The notes beneath the pieces were generated by a model that was not told the origin of the DNA, searched no databases, and saw nothing but the letters and a program-made list of their open reading frames with translations. From contig CAMILZ010000015.1 in NCBI GenBank assembly GCA_946223075.1, forward strand, positions 1-57,463: DNA of 57,463 nucleotides, given 5' to 3'. A program made the position numbers and the translations under genes. This stretch comes from an uncultured Dermabacteraceae bacterium. Its GTDB lineage: Bacteria > Actinomycetota > Actinomycetes > Actinomycetales > Dermabacteraceae. This document shows, piece after piece, positions 26,104 through 35,745 of the stretch; the first letter of the stretch is position 1; every line of letters begins with the position of its first letter.

Positions 26104-26795
26104 AGGAGCACCTCCACGACCTCGTTGAGCTCGCCGATGCGATGGCCGGTATGGAAGGGAAGTTCCTCGCGCACGTGCAGGCGCGCCTTCGTGTACCGGA
26201 GGTGGCGCATCATGTCGACGAGCTCGGGAAGGGTGTCGGCTTCGAAGCTCAAGAGCCACTCGTAGTCGCCGAGGGCGAAAGCGGCAGTCGTGTTGCCCCA
26301 CACGTTCGGGTATTCGCGCCCGTAGATCCCGTGCTCTTTCATCATCTCGCGGCGCTCGGCTTCGTCGAGGAGGTACCAGTCGTAGCTGCGCACGAACGGG
26401 TACACGGTGATCCAGTCCTTGCGCTCCTTGTCGGCCTCCATGAACGCGGGCTTGTGGCTGCGGGAGAACTCGTGGCCGCGGTGCACGCCCATGGCCTGCC
26501 ACTCTTTTTCCAGGTAGGTGCCGGCAATCGAGTTTTCGAAGAGACGCAGGGCCTCCTGGAGTGCCTCGGGGCGCTCGCACGCGAGCCACACCATGAAGTC
26601 GGCCTCGGCGCGGAAGCCGGAAACATCGTAGAAGCCGAGCACCTCGACATCCGCCCCCGCGAGGGAGGCGACAGTGCGCTCGAGATCCTCAAGCACCTGC
26701 TCGGGCGTGACGATGCCTTCGTCGTTGAGACCGCCGATTTTGCGGTACACGGAATAGGCGGTGAAACGGATTTCTTCCTTGGCTTCCTCGCTCAT
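26100..26795 (-). CDS. hemQ: Coproheme decarboxylase (HemQ/ChdC)
   Basis: This 231-residue chlorite-dismutase-family protein decarboxylates coproheme to haem b using peroxide. The catalytic tyrosine is probably Tyr132 in VYPFVRSYDWYLL, and His155 in MMKEHG is the likely haem ligand. ALGDYEWLLSFEAD and LRYTKARLHVREELPFHTG are family signatures. Its presence defines the coproporphyrin-dependent pathway. It lies between hemY and hemH in the operon. Confidence 0.96.
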   Translation of the reverse strand: MSEEAKEEIRFTAYSVYRKIGGLNDEGIVTPEQVLEDLERTVASLAGADVEVLGFYDVSGFRAEADFMVWLACERPEALQEALRLFENSIAGTYLEKEWQAMGVHRGHEFSRSHKPAFMEADKERKDWITVYPFVRSYDWYLLDEAERREMMKEHGIYGREYPNVWGNTTAAFALGDYEWLLSFEADTLPELVDMMRHLRYTKARLHVREELPFHTGHRIGELNEVVEVLL

Positions 26796-26828
26796 GGGAG
26801 GGTCCTTTCTTTCGTGGTTCTGCGTGAT

Positions 26829-28268
26829 TTAGCGCGAGGAAATCTCGCGCGTGAAGCGGGTGATGGCTTCGAGCCCGTTGCCTGCGCGCCAGGCGCCCGT
26901 GAGCTCGAGGTGGGGGAGGGCAGCGTCGGCCCCCTGGGTCTGTGTTTCGAGAGCCTCCGCGAGGGCCTCGAGGGCGGCCGTGTGTCCGGGGCCGGACTGG
27001 CGCATGGTGCCGGTCCAGTCGGTGAGGGCCCAGTCAGCAACGGAGAGGTCCGACGCTTGCAGGCCCAAAATCGCGGCCGCATCGTGGATCGCGAGCTCGG
27101 GGAACCGTTCGGCATCGGGCAGGGAACCGTCGGCGTCTGGGTTGTAGGAGAGCCGCACGACGTTCCGCCCTGGTTTCGAGGCCTCCGCAGCACGGTGGAT
27201 GTGTTCCCACTTCGCGCTCGCGTGGGTCATGGCCTTCGCGCGGATCGCGGTCGAGGCGGGGTCAACGAGCACGCCGTTGCCGCGCGGCTTCGCGTTCAGC
27301 TCCGGGTTGTCGAGCACGAGGGTCGCGAGCCGCACGGGCGTTGCGGGAGCGACGGGAATGAGGTCCGCAATGGCGGGGGCCGAGGCGCTCAGAAGGTGCC
27401 GAGCAACCTCGGGACCGGTCGCGATTACGAGGCTGTGCGCCTTGAACTCGCGCGTGACGGCCGTCGCTTGCGTTGCAGCAGTGACGATCCACGCGCGCTC
27501 CTCGCTCAAGGCACGCAGCCCGGTGACGGGCGTGTGGGTGAAGATGTGCCCGCCGTGCGCTTCGATATCACGCGCGAGAGCTTTGGGAAGCTCAGCCATC
27601 GATGGGGTGAGTGAGTGGACCGCGGAGCCCGAACTTGACCGCACCCCGCGTTGCTCAAGAATTTCTTCGATGGCCTTCCGGGCACTTCCGAGTTCTTGCA
27701 CGCGCTCCGTGAGGCGAGGCATGACGGCGCGAAGCTCAAGCTTCTCCGGGTCGGCCGAGTGTACGCCCCGAATGATTGGGGTGACGAGCCGCTCCAGCAC
27801 GGCCTTTCCGTAACGTGCGCGCACGAACTCGGCAACGGTGACGTCATCTCCCGTTGCCCGCTTCGCCGGGACGAAGCGTTCCCGCCAGGCGCGCAGCGCT
27901 CCCCAGAACCCCAGGGCCTCGCGCACATCCTTCGCGAGGGGCTTCGCGGGCATACCGAACACGGCGTTGCGGGGCGAGGCGTAGGCGCGCTCGTCGCCGA
28001 CGATGAAGCTCGAGCCCGTTGCGGGTGTGACCACGCGATCCTCGAGTCCGAGGTCTTTGACGAGACCGAGCATCGCGCCGCGACCGATCGCGAACGCTTC
28101 CGCCCCGGTGTTGGCTTCGATTCCTTCGAGGGTGTGTGACCACACCGCTCCACCCACGTTGTCTTGTGCTTCGACAACGAGTACCTGATCGCCCTTGAGG
28201 GCGCGCTCGCGGGCGTAGATGAGGCCGGATACTCCGCCGCCGATCACGACGGTGTCGATCGTGTGCAT
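26829..28268 (-). CDS. hemY: Coproporphyrinogen III oxidase, HemY/CgoX type
   Basis: This 479-residue FAD enzyme oxidises coproporphyrinogen III to coproporphyrin III in organisms with HemQ. The N-terminal Rossmann motif VVIGGGVSGLIYARE and the ~40-residue acidic VVEAQDNVGGAVWSH block bind FAD, and the C-terminal GNGLEAITR segment completes the fold. It was annotated as protoporphyrinogen oxidase in older schemes. It starts 11 bp past the hemE stop. Confidence 0.94.
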   Translation of the reverse strand: MHTIDTVVIGGGVSGLIYARERALKGDQVLVVEAQDNVGGAVWSHTLEGIEANTGAEAFAIGRGAMLGLVKDLGLEDRVVTPATGSSFIVGDERAYASPRNAVFGMPAKPLAKDVREALGFWGALRAWRERFVPAKRATGDDVTVAEFVRARYGKAVLERLVTPIIRGVHSADPEKLELRAVMPRLTERVQELGSARKAIEEILEQRGVRSSSGSAVHSLTPSMAELPKALARDIEAHGGHIFTHTPVTGLRALSEERAWIVTAATQATAVTREFKAHSLVIATGPEVARHLLSASAPAIADLIPVAPATPVRLATLVLDNPELNAKPRGNGVLVDPASTAIRAKAMTHASAKWEHIHRAAEASKPGRNVVRLSYNPDADGSLPDAERFPELAIHDAAAILGLQASDLSVADWALTDWTGTMRQSGPGHTAALEALAEALETQTQGADAALPHLELTGAWRAGNGLEAITRFTREISSR

Positions 28269-28279
28269 GCTGAGTGCTC

Positions 28280-29359
28280 CTACTGTTCGTGGATGAAGGC
28301 CACGAGATCGGTGAGGACCTGCGGGTCCGTCCCCGGTGGCACCCCGTGGCCGAGGTTGACGACGTGCCCTGCTGCTGCGCGGCCTTCGCGCACGATTCGC
28401 GCGGCCTCGTCGAAGCGGGCTTCTTCCGAGGAGAAAAGGAGGGCGGGGTCAAGGTTGCCTTGAAGGGCCGTTCCGGCGGGCAGGGCCTTGAGTGCGGTGG
28501 GGATGGGGGTGCGGTGGTCGAGTCCGACGGTTGTTGCGCCAGCCTCGTGGATGGCGCTGAGCATGTGTCCCGTGCCAACACCAAAGTGGATGCGGGGAAC
28601 GTCGAGGTCACGCACGTAGTCGAGTGCGGATCGCGAGAAGGGAAGGACGTGCGCGCGGTAGGTCGCTTCGGCGAGGGAACCCGCCCACGAGTCGAAGAGC
28701 TGCACGGCACTCGCCCCAGCCTCGACCTGCGCGCGGAGAAATTCGCCCGAGATGTTGGCGACCCACTGTGCGAGGCGCGCCCACAGCTCAGGCTCGGCGG
28801 TCATGAGTGCGCGTGCGCGGAGGTGGTCGCGGCTCGGGCGGCCCTCGATCATGTAGCTCGCGACCGTGAAGGGGGCTCCGCAAAAGCCGATGAGGGGCTT
28901 CTTGCCGAGTTCGTGGGTCGTGAGGCGAACGGCCTCGCGAATGGGCTCGAGGGCGGCGCGGTACACGTCATCGACCGGGGGGAGTGCGTCGATGTCGGCT
29001 TTGGACCGGATCGGGTGGGCGAGCACGGGGCCGACGCCGGGCTCGATGCTCACGTCGATTCCCGCGAGTTTGAGCGGGACCATGATGTCGGAGAAGAAGA
29101 TGCCCGCATCGACTTTGTGTCGGCGCACAGGTTGGAGCGTGATTTCCGTGACGAGTTCGGGCATGAGGCAGCTTTCGAGCATGCTTGTGCCTTCGCGCGC
29201 CTTCCGGTACTCGGGAAGCGAGCGCCCGGCCTGGCGCATGAACCACACGCTCGGCGGCTCGGAAGCGACCTCGGCACCGCGGCCCGCGAGCCGCTTCACG
29301 AGGGCGCTTTCGCGCGCGGCGGAGGAGACTGGTGGCAGTTCAGAATGTGGCGTGGTCAT
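28280..29359 (-). CDS. hemE: Uroporphyrinogen decarboxylase
   Basis: This 359-residue TIM-barrel enzyme removes four carboxylates from uroporphyrinogen III to give coproporphyrinogen III. Family blocks include WFMRQAGRSLPEYRKARE, FFSDIMVPL with the catalytic Asp, GFCGAPFTVASYMIEG, and FGVGTGHML. ATG at 29359 is chosen; upstream in-frame codons extend antisense into hemA. The start lies seven bases past CACAAT, so the transcript may be leaderless or nearly so. It heads the minus-strand hem operon. Confidence 0.96.
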   Translation of the reverse strand: MTTPHSELPPVSSAARESALVKRLAGRGAEVASEPPSVWFMRQAGRSLPEYRKAREGTSMLESCLMPELVTEITLQPVRRHKVDAGIFFSDIMVPLKLAGIDVSIEPGVGPVLAHPIRSKADIDALPPVDDVYRAALEPIREAVRLTTHELGKKPLIGFCGAPFTVASYMIEGRPSRDHLRARALMTAEPELWARLAQWVANISGEFLRAQVEAGASAVQLFDSWAGSLAEATYRAHVLPFSRSALDYVRDLDVPRIHFGVGTGHMLSAIHEAGATTVGLDHRTPIPTALKALPAGTALQGNLDPALLFSSEEARFDEAARIVREGRAAAGHVVNLGHGVPPGTDPQVLTDLVAFIHEQ

Positions 29360-29365
29360 CGCCTC

Positions 29366-29410
29366 TATTGTGCCCGATCTCAATGAGAAAGAAGTCCCCG
29401 CACCGTAGGC
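29366..29410. promoter_or_regulatory. Back-to-back candidate -10 boxes for hemE and hemA
   Basis: The hemE-hemA divergent gap is only 58 bp. On plus, TAGGCT at 29405-29410 is followed by seven bases and the hemA ATG. On minus, CACAAT at about 29372-29367 is followed by seven bases and the hemE ATG. Both would give leaderless messages, with the two promoters sharing the space where -35 elements or a regulator could bind. Confidence 0.45.
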
Positions 29411-29417
29411 TTGCTGC

Positions 29418-30851
29418 ATGCTTATTGCGCTGCGCGCCACACACGACAATCTTGGGCTCGAGGGGCTTGAACGCATTACCAGAGGCTCCGAGAACCTCGA
29501 TACGCGCCTGGCCGCGCTCAATGAGGCCCATCCCGAGCAGCCGCTCACCGGCTGGGTGTGCCTCGCGACGTGCAACCGTCTTGAGGTCTACGCCGATGTT
29601 GATCGTTTCCACGACGCGATCGACCTCGTCACGCGCGCCGTGACTGACACGAGCGGCCTGCCGGCGGAGGATGTTGCGCGCATGCTCGTCGTCGATGCGG
29701 GCAGCATTTCCGCACGCCACATGTACGAAGTGGCGTCGGGAATGAACTCCCAGGTGCTTGGCGAGGCCGAGATCACCGGGCAGGTGCGCACGACCTTCTC
29801 GAGCGCACTCGCCTCCGGGCACACCACAACTCTTCTCAACGATCTTTTTCAGGGCGCGCTGCGCACCGCGAAGCAGGTCACATCGAAAACGAAGGTGGGG
29901 GCCGCTGGGCGAAGCTCCGTCGCGGTGGCACTCGATTCCGCACATCTGTTCACGACCGAGCTCGAGGGGCGTGAGGCGCTTCTCATTGGCACGGGGGCTC
30001 TCGCGCGTGTTGCAAGCGCGGAGCTTCACCTAAGAGGCGTCGGAACCTTGCGCGTGTACTCCCCAAGCGGTCGCGCTGCCCAGTTTGCCGACTCGCACGG
30101 CGCTATTCCCGTGACGCCCGACCAGCTCGAGGCTGCTCTTTCGAGTGCGGCGGTGGTGATCGCGGCTTCCGGCGGTGGCACGCACGTGATCGATCGACCT
30201 TTACTTGAGCGTGCCCTCGAGGCTCGTGCCACGAGCGAGGAGCTCGTGATCCTCGACCTGGCCCTCCACGCCGATGTCGACCCTGCAGCCGCGGTGCTTC
30301 CGGGTGTGCGTGTACTGGCTCTTGAATCGATCCGCGCTGGCGAGAGTGCCCGCGGTGAGGTCGAGCGCGCACGTGAACTGATTGATACGGGGGTGGTGCG
30401 CTTTGAGGAGCGCCAGCAGATCCGTGCTGTCGATCCGGCCGTGAGTGCGCTGCGCCGCAGCGTGAAGGACATGATCGTTGTCGAGGTGGAGGAGGTGCGG
30501 CGTTCGTCGGGCGATGCTGCCGCCGAGCAGGTGCAGCGCTCGCTCCAGCGCGTGTACAACAAGCTTCTGCATTCGCCGATGGTGCGCGCGCAAGAACTCG
30601 CCAAAACTGGGCAGGCTGATCAGTTCCTTGAAGCCATCCATACGATCTTTGGGGTGGACGTTGCGGGAACGTTGAGCGTCGATGGTGCCCGGCCAGCGTC
30701 GGACCCCGCGGGCCCCTCACGTGACGGGCTCGAGCGGCCGCCCATGAGCGTCGCGAAAATGGAACAAATGCGCCGCGATCTGGAGGCCGCCCAGGCGCGC
30801 GAAGAAGAGCAGGCGGCTTATACCGAGCACGGGGGAGACCGTTATGTTTGA
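29418..30851 (+). CDS. hemA: Glutamyl-tRNA reductase
   Basis: This 477-residue NADPH enzyme reduces glutamyl-tRNA to glutamate-1-semialdehyde, the committed step of haem synthesis by the C5 route. The nucleophile is Cys52 in CLATCNRLEVYAD. Further blocks are EVASGMNSQVLGEAEITGQV and LIGTGALARVASAEL, then a dimerisation helix region near 310-410. It is divergent from the rest of the pathway genes, which would let the first step be controlled separately. Its stop overlaps the next ORF by 8 bp. Confidence 0.96.
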   Translation: MLIALRATHDNLGLEGLERITRGSENLDTRLAALNEAHPEQPLTGWVCLATCNRLEVYADVDRFHDAIDLVTRAVTDTSGLPAEDVARMLVVDAGSISARHMYEVASGMNSQVLGEAEITGQVRTTFSSALASGHTTTLLNDLFQGALRTAKQVTSKTKVGAAGRSSVAVALDSAHLFTTELEGREALLIGTGALARVASAELHLRGVGTLRVYSPSGRAAQFADSHGAIPVTPDQLEAALSSAAVVIAASGGGTHVIDRPLLERALEARATSEELVILDLALHADVDPAAAVLPGVRVLALESIRAGESARGEVERARELIDTGVVRFEERQQIRAVDPAVSALRRSVKDMIVVEVEEVRRSSGDAAAEQVQRSLQRVYNKLLHSPMVRAQELAKTGQADQFLEAIHTIFGVDVAGTLSVDGARPASDPAGPSRDGLERPPMSVAKMEQMRRDLEAAQAREEEQAAYTEHGGDRYV

Positions 30852-31164
30852 TGATCGCGTGGAGATCAGTGAAAACGCCGAGGCGCGCCTTCGAGCGCTT
30901 CTCAGCGAAGGGGCTCCCGCGTCAAGTGCGGGTGCGTTCGCTTCTCTTCCCGCGCTGCTGGTCGATGGGGATGACACCCCCGAGGCGATCCACGCACGGA
31001 TCGACCTCGCTCTCCTGTGCGCGGCCGAGGAGCTTCTCGACAGCGCCCTCTACCAGATCGACGAACTCACCAAAGACGCCCGCCGGGTGCGCGACACGTC
31101 CGGCGATGAAGCGGTTGTTGAGCGCGCAGATGCGGCGCGGGAGGCTATCGAAGAAGCGGCATAG
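30844..31164 (+). CDS. Small acidic protein overlapping hemA
   Basis: A 106-residue acidic, Ala/Glu/Asp-rich protein predicted to be mainly helical, with SENAEARLRALLSEG and a C-terminal helix ending EAIEEAA. No membrane segment, signal or known motif is seen. The ATG lies inside the last codons of hemA (8-bp overlap) and GGGGGAG precedes it, so translation is probably coupled. It might be a cytoplasmic partner of HemA, but that is only context. A short hairpin (31175-31195) follows and runs into the convergent gene. Confidence 0.65.
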   Translation: MFDDRVEISENAEARLRALLSEGAPASSAGAFASLPALLVDGDDTPEAIHARIDLALLCAAEELLDSALYQIDELTKDARRVRDTSGDEAVVERADAAREAIEEAA

Positions 31165-31194
31165 CTCTTTGACGGTTCGCACGGAGCAGGCGAA

Positions 31195-33297
31195 CTAGAA
31201 CGAGAATCCGCTTTCCTCGAGTTGCTTTTGCGCGACGTCCTGCAATGATTCGGCGTACGACTTCGTGATGTGGTCGACGTCGAGGAAAACGGTCACATTG
31301 CCAATGGCCGGGACGCACTCGCCGTCGGGGCAGATGCTGGGATTGAAGTCGACGAAGTGGACACGCGGGTTGTCTGCCAACTCCTGATCGGGGCGCTCGG
31401 CGGGAAGCTTCTGCCACGATCGGTCGATGCACTCCTCAGGGGCATTTGGGTTTGCGTCCCTGCACTGATTCAGGTCGGAAGCTAGATGAGCCTGATCGCG
31501 AAGCGCGATGACCTCGATCCCCTCGTCGGTGAGCTCGTTGACGACTTTTAGCATCTCGGGATCGGTGTGCTCCACGTTTTCGCGATCAATCATGGTGGTA
31601 TCCATGATGACGGCTTTGGGCTTCATTGCCTTTATAAATTTCAGGCTTTCGTTTGCGTAGACATTGCACCAATAGTCGCTCTTGTCGATGAAGGGTGAGC
31701 ACGTGTGCCTGATCAGTGCGATTGTATTGAGACCTGCTTCATCAAGGAGCGGCTCGAACGCGGATGCGACCTGCCGGATGTGTGAATTTCCGAAGTAAAT
31801 AACAGTGTTCTTTCGGTCGAGATCTCCACGAATTATTGCAGTGCAGGTGTCGTCGAAGGCTTTCAGAGCTTTGTTGTGTGCAATGATGTCGTCACACGAG
31901 CCCGATGGGTACCACCAGTCGTTTTCCAATCCCGTGGGCCCCGGTAGCTCCGGAGCAGAGGGATCTGCATCCGGGTGTTCGGCAAAGGATTCATCGAGAA
32001 CGCGGGCTCCCGGATTGTTTTTGTAAGCCTCCGCGCGCACCTGTTCCGTTCGGTATTCGAGATACTGTTGGGCGCCGATAACAGGAACGAGTCCAACGGC
32101 AACGGTCACGAGCGCGACCGCGACTGACCTGTGCGTCTTGGCGCCGGCCCACTTCCAACGGCGGAATGGGGTGTCCACGAACTTTGTGAGGAGCCAGGCG
32201 AGCGCCAGGCTGGCGATCACGAGAACCACACCGAGCCAGAACGGTGCTTTGGGGATGTCGAGAATCTGGAGGGTGAGCACGAGTAGTGGCCAGTGGGCGA
32301 GGTAGAGGCCGTAGGAAATGCCACCGAGCTTTTGGAGTGGTTTCGAGCTGAGAATCGGGTTGTACCCCATCACCATGACGAAAGCTGCTGCCGCGAGTGG
32401 CCAGATGGCGAGCCAGCCGGGGAACTTCCCGGCGACATCCACGAGCATGCCCATCGACACGAGCGCGAGAACGCCGACCATCGACAGGGCAAAGCGCCAC
32501 GAGCGCCCCTTCGGGCTGCTGGGATGGAGGGTATCGGTGCGCTCAGCAATCAGTGGAAGAGCGATTGCGACGAGCCCACCGAGTCCGAACTCCCAGAACC
32601 GGGCGAACGTGTCGAAGTACGCGGTCTGCTGGTCCGCGGCGGTTTCGATTACCGACCAGATGAAGCTCGCGAGAGTGACGGCACCGATCGCGATACCACT
32701 CGTGGACCACGCGCGAATGTTGTGCTGGTGCTGGCTCTTGGGCGGGAAGCGGCGCTCGAAAGCCTTCAAGCCCAGGGCAAGAAGAGCGAAAAGCAGAGGC
32801 CAGGCAAGAAACACTTGCCCCTGAATGGAAAGCGACCAGAAGTGCTGGAAGGGGCTTGCCGCGGTGCGGTCGGCAGCGTAATAATCCGTGGCCTGGTTGA
32901 TGAGCCACCAGTTTTCGCCTTGGATGAGGGTGAAGAACGCGTCCTTGAGCATCGGCACGTAGGTGCTCGCCGGCAAGAAAAGGTAGGTCGCGGCCAAAAT
33001 CGCGAACGTCACCACGACCGTGGGTGGTAGCAGACGCTTGAATGTGCGGCCCCAATACCCCACGGCAGCGATCGGTTTTCCGGTTTCCATGCGTCGCACG
33101 AACGTTCCGGTGAGGAAGTACGCGGAGATGAACAAGAAAACGTCAACGCCGCCCGAAACGCGCCCCACGAACACGTGGTAGATCACGACGAGGAAAACCG
33201 CGAGGCCCCTCAATCCGTGAACGTCGGTGCGAAAGACACGCTTTTCTTTCGGGGGCTCCGCACGATGAGTGGGAGCAGATGCTGCAGATGACGACAT
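31195..33297 (-). CDS. Membrane acyltransferase (OafA/YrhL-type) with C-terminal SGNH domain
   Basis: This 700-residue protein has an acyltransferase-3 membrane domain (about 20-400, ten or so helices) starting FRTDVHGLRGLAVFLVVIYH, with the active-site-type His. A periplasmic-side SGNH domain follows (about 470-700) with Ser in FGNSHIRQ and DVDH near the end. Such two-domain enzymes O-acetylate surface polysaccharides or peptidoglycan. A related protein is encoded at 40053-42452. The SGNH block I reads GNSH rather than GDSH. Confidence 0.92.
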   Translation of the reverse strand: MSSSAASAPTHRAEPPKEKRVFRTDVHGLRGLAVFLVVIYHVFVGRVSGGVDVFLFISAYFLTGTFVRRMETGKPIAAVGYWGRTFKRLLPPTVVVTFAILAATYLFLPASTYVPMLKDAFFTLIQGENWWLINQATDYYAADRTAASPFQHFWSLSIQGQVFLAWPLLFALLALGLKAFERRFPPKSQHQHNIRAWSTSGIAIGAVTLASFIWSVIETAADQQTAYFDTFARFWEFGLGGLVAIALPLIAERTDTLHPSSPKGRSWRFALSMVGVLALVSMGMLVDVAGKFPGWLAIWPLAAAAFVMVMGYNPILSSKPLQKLGGISYGLYLAHWPLLVLTLQILDIPKAPFWLGVVLVIASLALAWLLTKFVDTPFRRWKWAGAKTHRSVAVALVTVAVGLVPVIGAQQYLEYRTEQVRAEAYKNNPGARVLDESFAEHPDADPSAPELPGPTGLENDWWYPSGSCDDIIAHNKALKAFDDTCTAIIRGDLDRKNTVIYFGNSHIRQVASAFEPLLDEAGLNTIALIRHTCSPFIDKSDYWCNVYANESLKFIKAMKPKAVIMDTTMIDRENVEHTDPEMLKVVNELTDEGIEVIALRDQAHLASDLNQCRDANPNAPEECIDRSWQKLPAERPDQELADNPRVHFVDFNPSICPDGECVPAIGNVTVFLDVDHITKSYAESLQDVAQKQLEESGFSF

Positions 33298-33334
33298 GAA
33301 ACCGATTCGTTAGGGGGTAGAAGTCCGCTCGAGA

Positions 33335-34648
33335 TTAGAAACCGGTGGGGACCTCGGGGGAGAGCACGGCGCGAGCGGCTCGATAGAGATCATAGGGGTC
33401 GGTGACCGCCGTGAGTTCGCGACACGAGTGCATTGAGAGAAGTGGAACACCCACGTCGACTGTGGTCATGCCGAGGCGAGTCGCGGTGATCGGGCCGATC
33501 GTGGAGCCACACGGCATCGCGTTATTCGACACGAACTCCTGGTATTCCACGTCGGCGTAGTCGCACGCACGGGCCCAGAACGCCGCGCCGCGAGCGTCGG
33601 TCGCATAGCGCTGATCGGCGTTGATTTTAAGGATCGGGCCTTTTCCGGCAACGGGCTGGTTGGCCGGGTCGTGCCGCTCGGCGTAGTTCGGGTGGATGGA
33701 GTGTCCGACGTCGGAGGAGACCACAATCGAGCGGCTCAACGCCCGCCGCCTCTCCTCATCACTCGCACCAAGCGCCGTGTAGAGGCGGGCGAGGACATCT
33801 TCAAGGAATGGGCCGGCGGCTCCGGAGCGGCTAGCCGAGCCGACCTCTTCGTGATCGTTGGCAACGAACAGCGCGATGGGCGCACCTTCGGTGCTGTGAA
33901 GCTCAGCCATCGCGCGCATTCCGGCGAAGGTCGAGAGGAGGTTATCGAGCCGTGCGCTCGCGAGAAACTCTTCGCGAGCGCCGATGAGTTGGGGCTCTTG
34001 CGCATCGACCGTGACGATGTCGTAACCGGCGATGGCTTGAGGATCGACCCCCGCGATTTCTGCAAGGTCGGCAAGCACATCGTGTTCGCCGCCCTCAGTG
34101 AGTCCTGTGATGGGCTGGAGGTGTTTTTGAGGGTCGAGCTTGAGTCCCTCGCGGTTCACGGCTCGATCGAGGTGAACGGCCAGCTGGGGCACGCGCAAGT
34201 AAGGACCGGTGTGAACGAGCACTTCTTCGCCGCTTGCGAGGACCAGGCGCCCCGCGAGCTTCAAATCACGGTCGAGGAAAGAGTTGAAGAGCGCACCGCC
34301 GTAGACCTCGACACCGACCTGGTTGAAGCCGTGCGAGCTGATTGAGCTCTTGGGCTTGAGCTTGAGGGCAGGGGAGTCCGTGTGCGCCCCGAAAATGCGA
34401 AGTGGCGTGGTGCCAGTGGTTCCAGCCGGAACGTCGAAGGCGATGATGGAGCCGTCACGACGCACGAAATAGCGGCTTCCGGTTGTGATCCCTTCCCACG
34501 ATTCCGATTCGTGAAGCTCCGTGTAGCCAACCTCGAGGAGCGTGCGACTCACGGTCGCCACGGCGTGAAAAGAACTCGGAGACTCGGTGACGAATGTGCC
34601 GAGGTCAGTAGCGAAGGTGGTTGCGGCCTCATGGTCGTGAGCTGTCAC
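33335..34648 (-). CDS. M18-family aminopeptidase
   Basis: This 437-residue cytosolic metallopeptidase has the M18 residues: His/Asp in GAHTDSPALKLKPK, Glu pair in NDHEEVGSASRSGA, SSDVGHSIHPNY, and the C-terminal GSTIGPITA and LSMHSCRE. The family removes acidic or neutral N-terminal residues with two metal ions. The GTG at 34648 is chosen because AGGAG lies seven bases upstream. It is unrelated in function to the glycan genes on either side and may serve peptide turnover. Confidence 0.94.
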   Translation of the reverse strand: MTAHDHEAATTFATDLGTFVTESPSSFHAVATVSRTLLEVGYTELHESESWEGITTGSRYFVRRDGSIIAFDVPAGTTGTTPLRIFGAHTDSPALKLKPKSSISSHGFNQVGVEVYGGALFNSFLDRDLKLAGRLVLASGEEVLVHTGPYLRVPQLAVHLDRAVNREGLKLDPQKHLQPITGLTEGGEHDVLADLAEIAGVDPQAIAGYDIVTVDAQEPQLIGAREEFLASARLDNLLSTFAGMRAMAELHSTEGAPIALFVANDHEEVGSASRSGAAGPFLEDVLARLYTALGASDEERRRALSRSIVVSSDVGHSIHPNYAERHDPANQPVAGKGPILKINADQRYATDARGAAFWARACDYADVEYQEFVSNNAMPCGSTIGPITATRLGMTTVDVGVPLLSMHSCRELTAVTDPYDLYRAARAVLSPEVPTGF

Positions 34649-34727
34649 GGGAGAACTCCTCACAAGGTTGTGGATAGGGCAGCGATTCGGCGAGGAAGGG
34701 GCGAGCCCCATGCCAAGGGCACTCGGG

Positions 34728-34733
34728 TAGACT
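34728..34733 (+). promoter_or_regulatory. -10 box (TAGACT) for a leaderless GT2 gene
   Basis: TAGACT at 34728-34733 is followed by exactly seven bases and the GTG start at 34741. No Shine-Dalgarno sequence lies before that GTG. This fits a leaderless message starting at the G of the GTG. Confidence 0.5.
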
Positions 34734-34740
34734 CTCGGGC

Positions 34741-35745
34741 GTGCATAAGACTCAGCAGATTGAAGCCCCGCGCACCTCGATCATCATGCCAGTTTACGGC
34801 ACCGAAGCCACGGTGGTGCGAGCGATCGAAAGCGTGCGCTCTCAATCGGATGCGAACTTTGAGTTGATCATCGTGAACGATTGCAGCCCGGACAATGCTC
34901 GTGCAGTCATCCTTGAGCATCTCGATGAGTGCAAGGATAGCCGGATTCGGTTCATTGAGAACGACACGAACTTGACCCTCCCCGGCGCCCGTAACGCGGG
35001 AATTCGTGAGGCGCAGGGTGAGTGGCTGGCGTTCCTCGACTCCGATGACGCATATCGCCCGAACTTTCTTGAGCGCATGCATGAAGCGACGTCGGCTGAC
35101 GTCGATATCGTTGCGTGCGCACACACGGTCGTAGGGCCCGACGCAAAGCCCAAGCGTGACCGGCTCAAAGGCGAGGCGGGGATCTACAGCGGCAGCAAGG
35201 CGCAAGAGCTTCTGCTACTTGACCGGCTTTCGCAGTATGCGTGGGACAAAATTTTCCGACGTTCCGCTGTCGCGAGTGCGGAGTTTCCTATTATCAACCG
35301 CCTCGAAGATGCAGCGTATGTCGTGAAGGTCCTTGGAATGGCGCGAAATATTCGAGTGATCGAGGATTCTCTGCACCTTTACACCGTCAACGAAAAATCG
35401 ATCACGTGGAGCTCGGTTCCTCCCATGAGTGAGTCGGTGAAATTCCTCGACTATGTGAGGGATGTCCTTGCGAGTCAGCGTACTGCTCGCGATATTGAAC
35501 CGGGGTACTCGACGTGCTGGGTTAACACCTACCTCAACGCGGGGCATGCGGCAATCCGCCTGCTACCGAATGAGGAGCAGCCACCATTTATGAATGAGAT
35601 CCGCTCCAAGCTTAGCTTCCGACGCATCTTTGAGACTGCGCGCCGCAGGAAGGATTTCGCGGCAGCGGCACTTCTGATGAAGATCGCGACACCCCTGTAT
35701 GCACACTTGTACCGTGCTTACACGAAAAAGACGTACGGGGTCTAA
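34741..35745 (+). CDS. GT2-family glycosyltransferase
   Basis: This 334-residue GT-A enzyme begins APRTSIIMPVYGTEATVVRAI and has ELIIVNDCSPD, GARNAGI and the DXD-like LDSDDAY motif near residue 100, with EDAAYVVK later. It likely transfers one sugar in building a surface glycan; donor and acceptor are unknown. The start is GTG and probably leaderless. Its TAA stop shares three bases with the stop of the convergent flippase gene. Confidence 0.9.
   Translation: MHKTQQIEAPRTSIIMPVYGTEATVVRAIESVRSQSDANFELIIVNDCSPDNARAVILEHLDECKDSRIRFIENDTNLTLPGARNAGIREAQGEWLAFLDSDDAYRPNFLERMHEATSADVDIVACAHTVVGPDAKPKRDRLKGEAGIYSGSKAQELLLLDRLSQYAWDKIFRRSAVASAEFPIINRLEDAAYVVKVLGMARNIRVIEDSLHLYTVNEKSITWSSVPPMSESVKFLDYVRDVLASQRTARDIEPGYSTCWVNTYLNAGHAAIRLLPNEEQPPFMNEIRSKLSFRRIFETARRRKDFAAAALLMKIATPLYAHLYRAYTKKTYGV

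Noticed and set aside
31175..31195. Short hairpin GTTCGC/GCGAAC as a terminator between the hemA arm and the acyltransferase gene
   Set aside because: Only six paired bases with a nine-base loop and no T-run; it could fold but is too weak to annotate.
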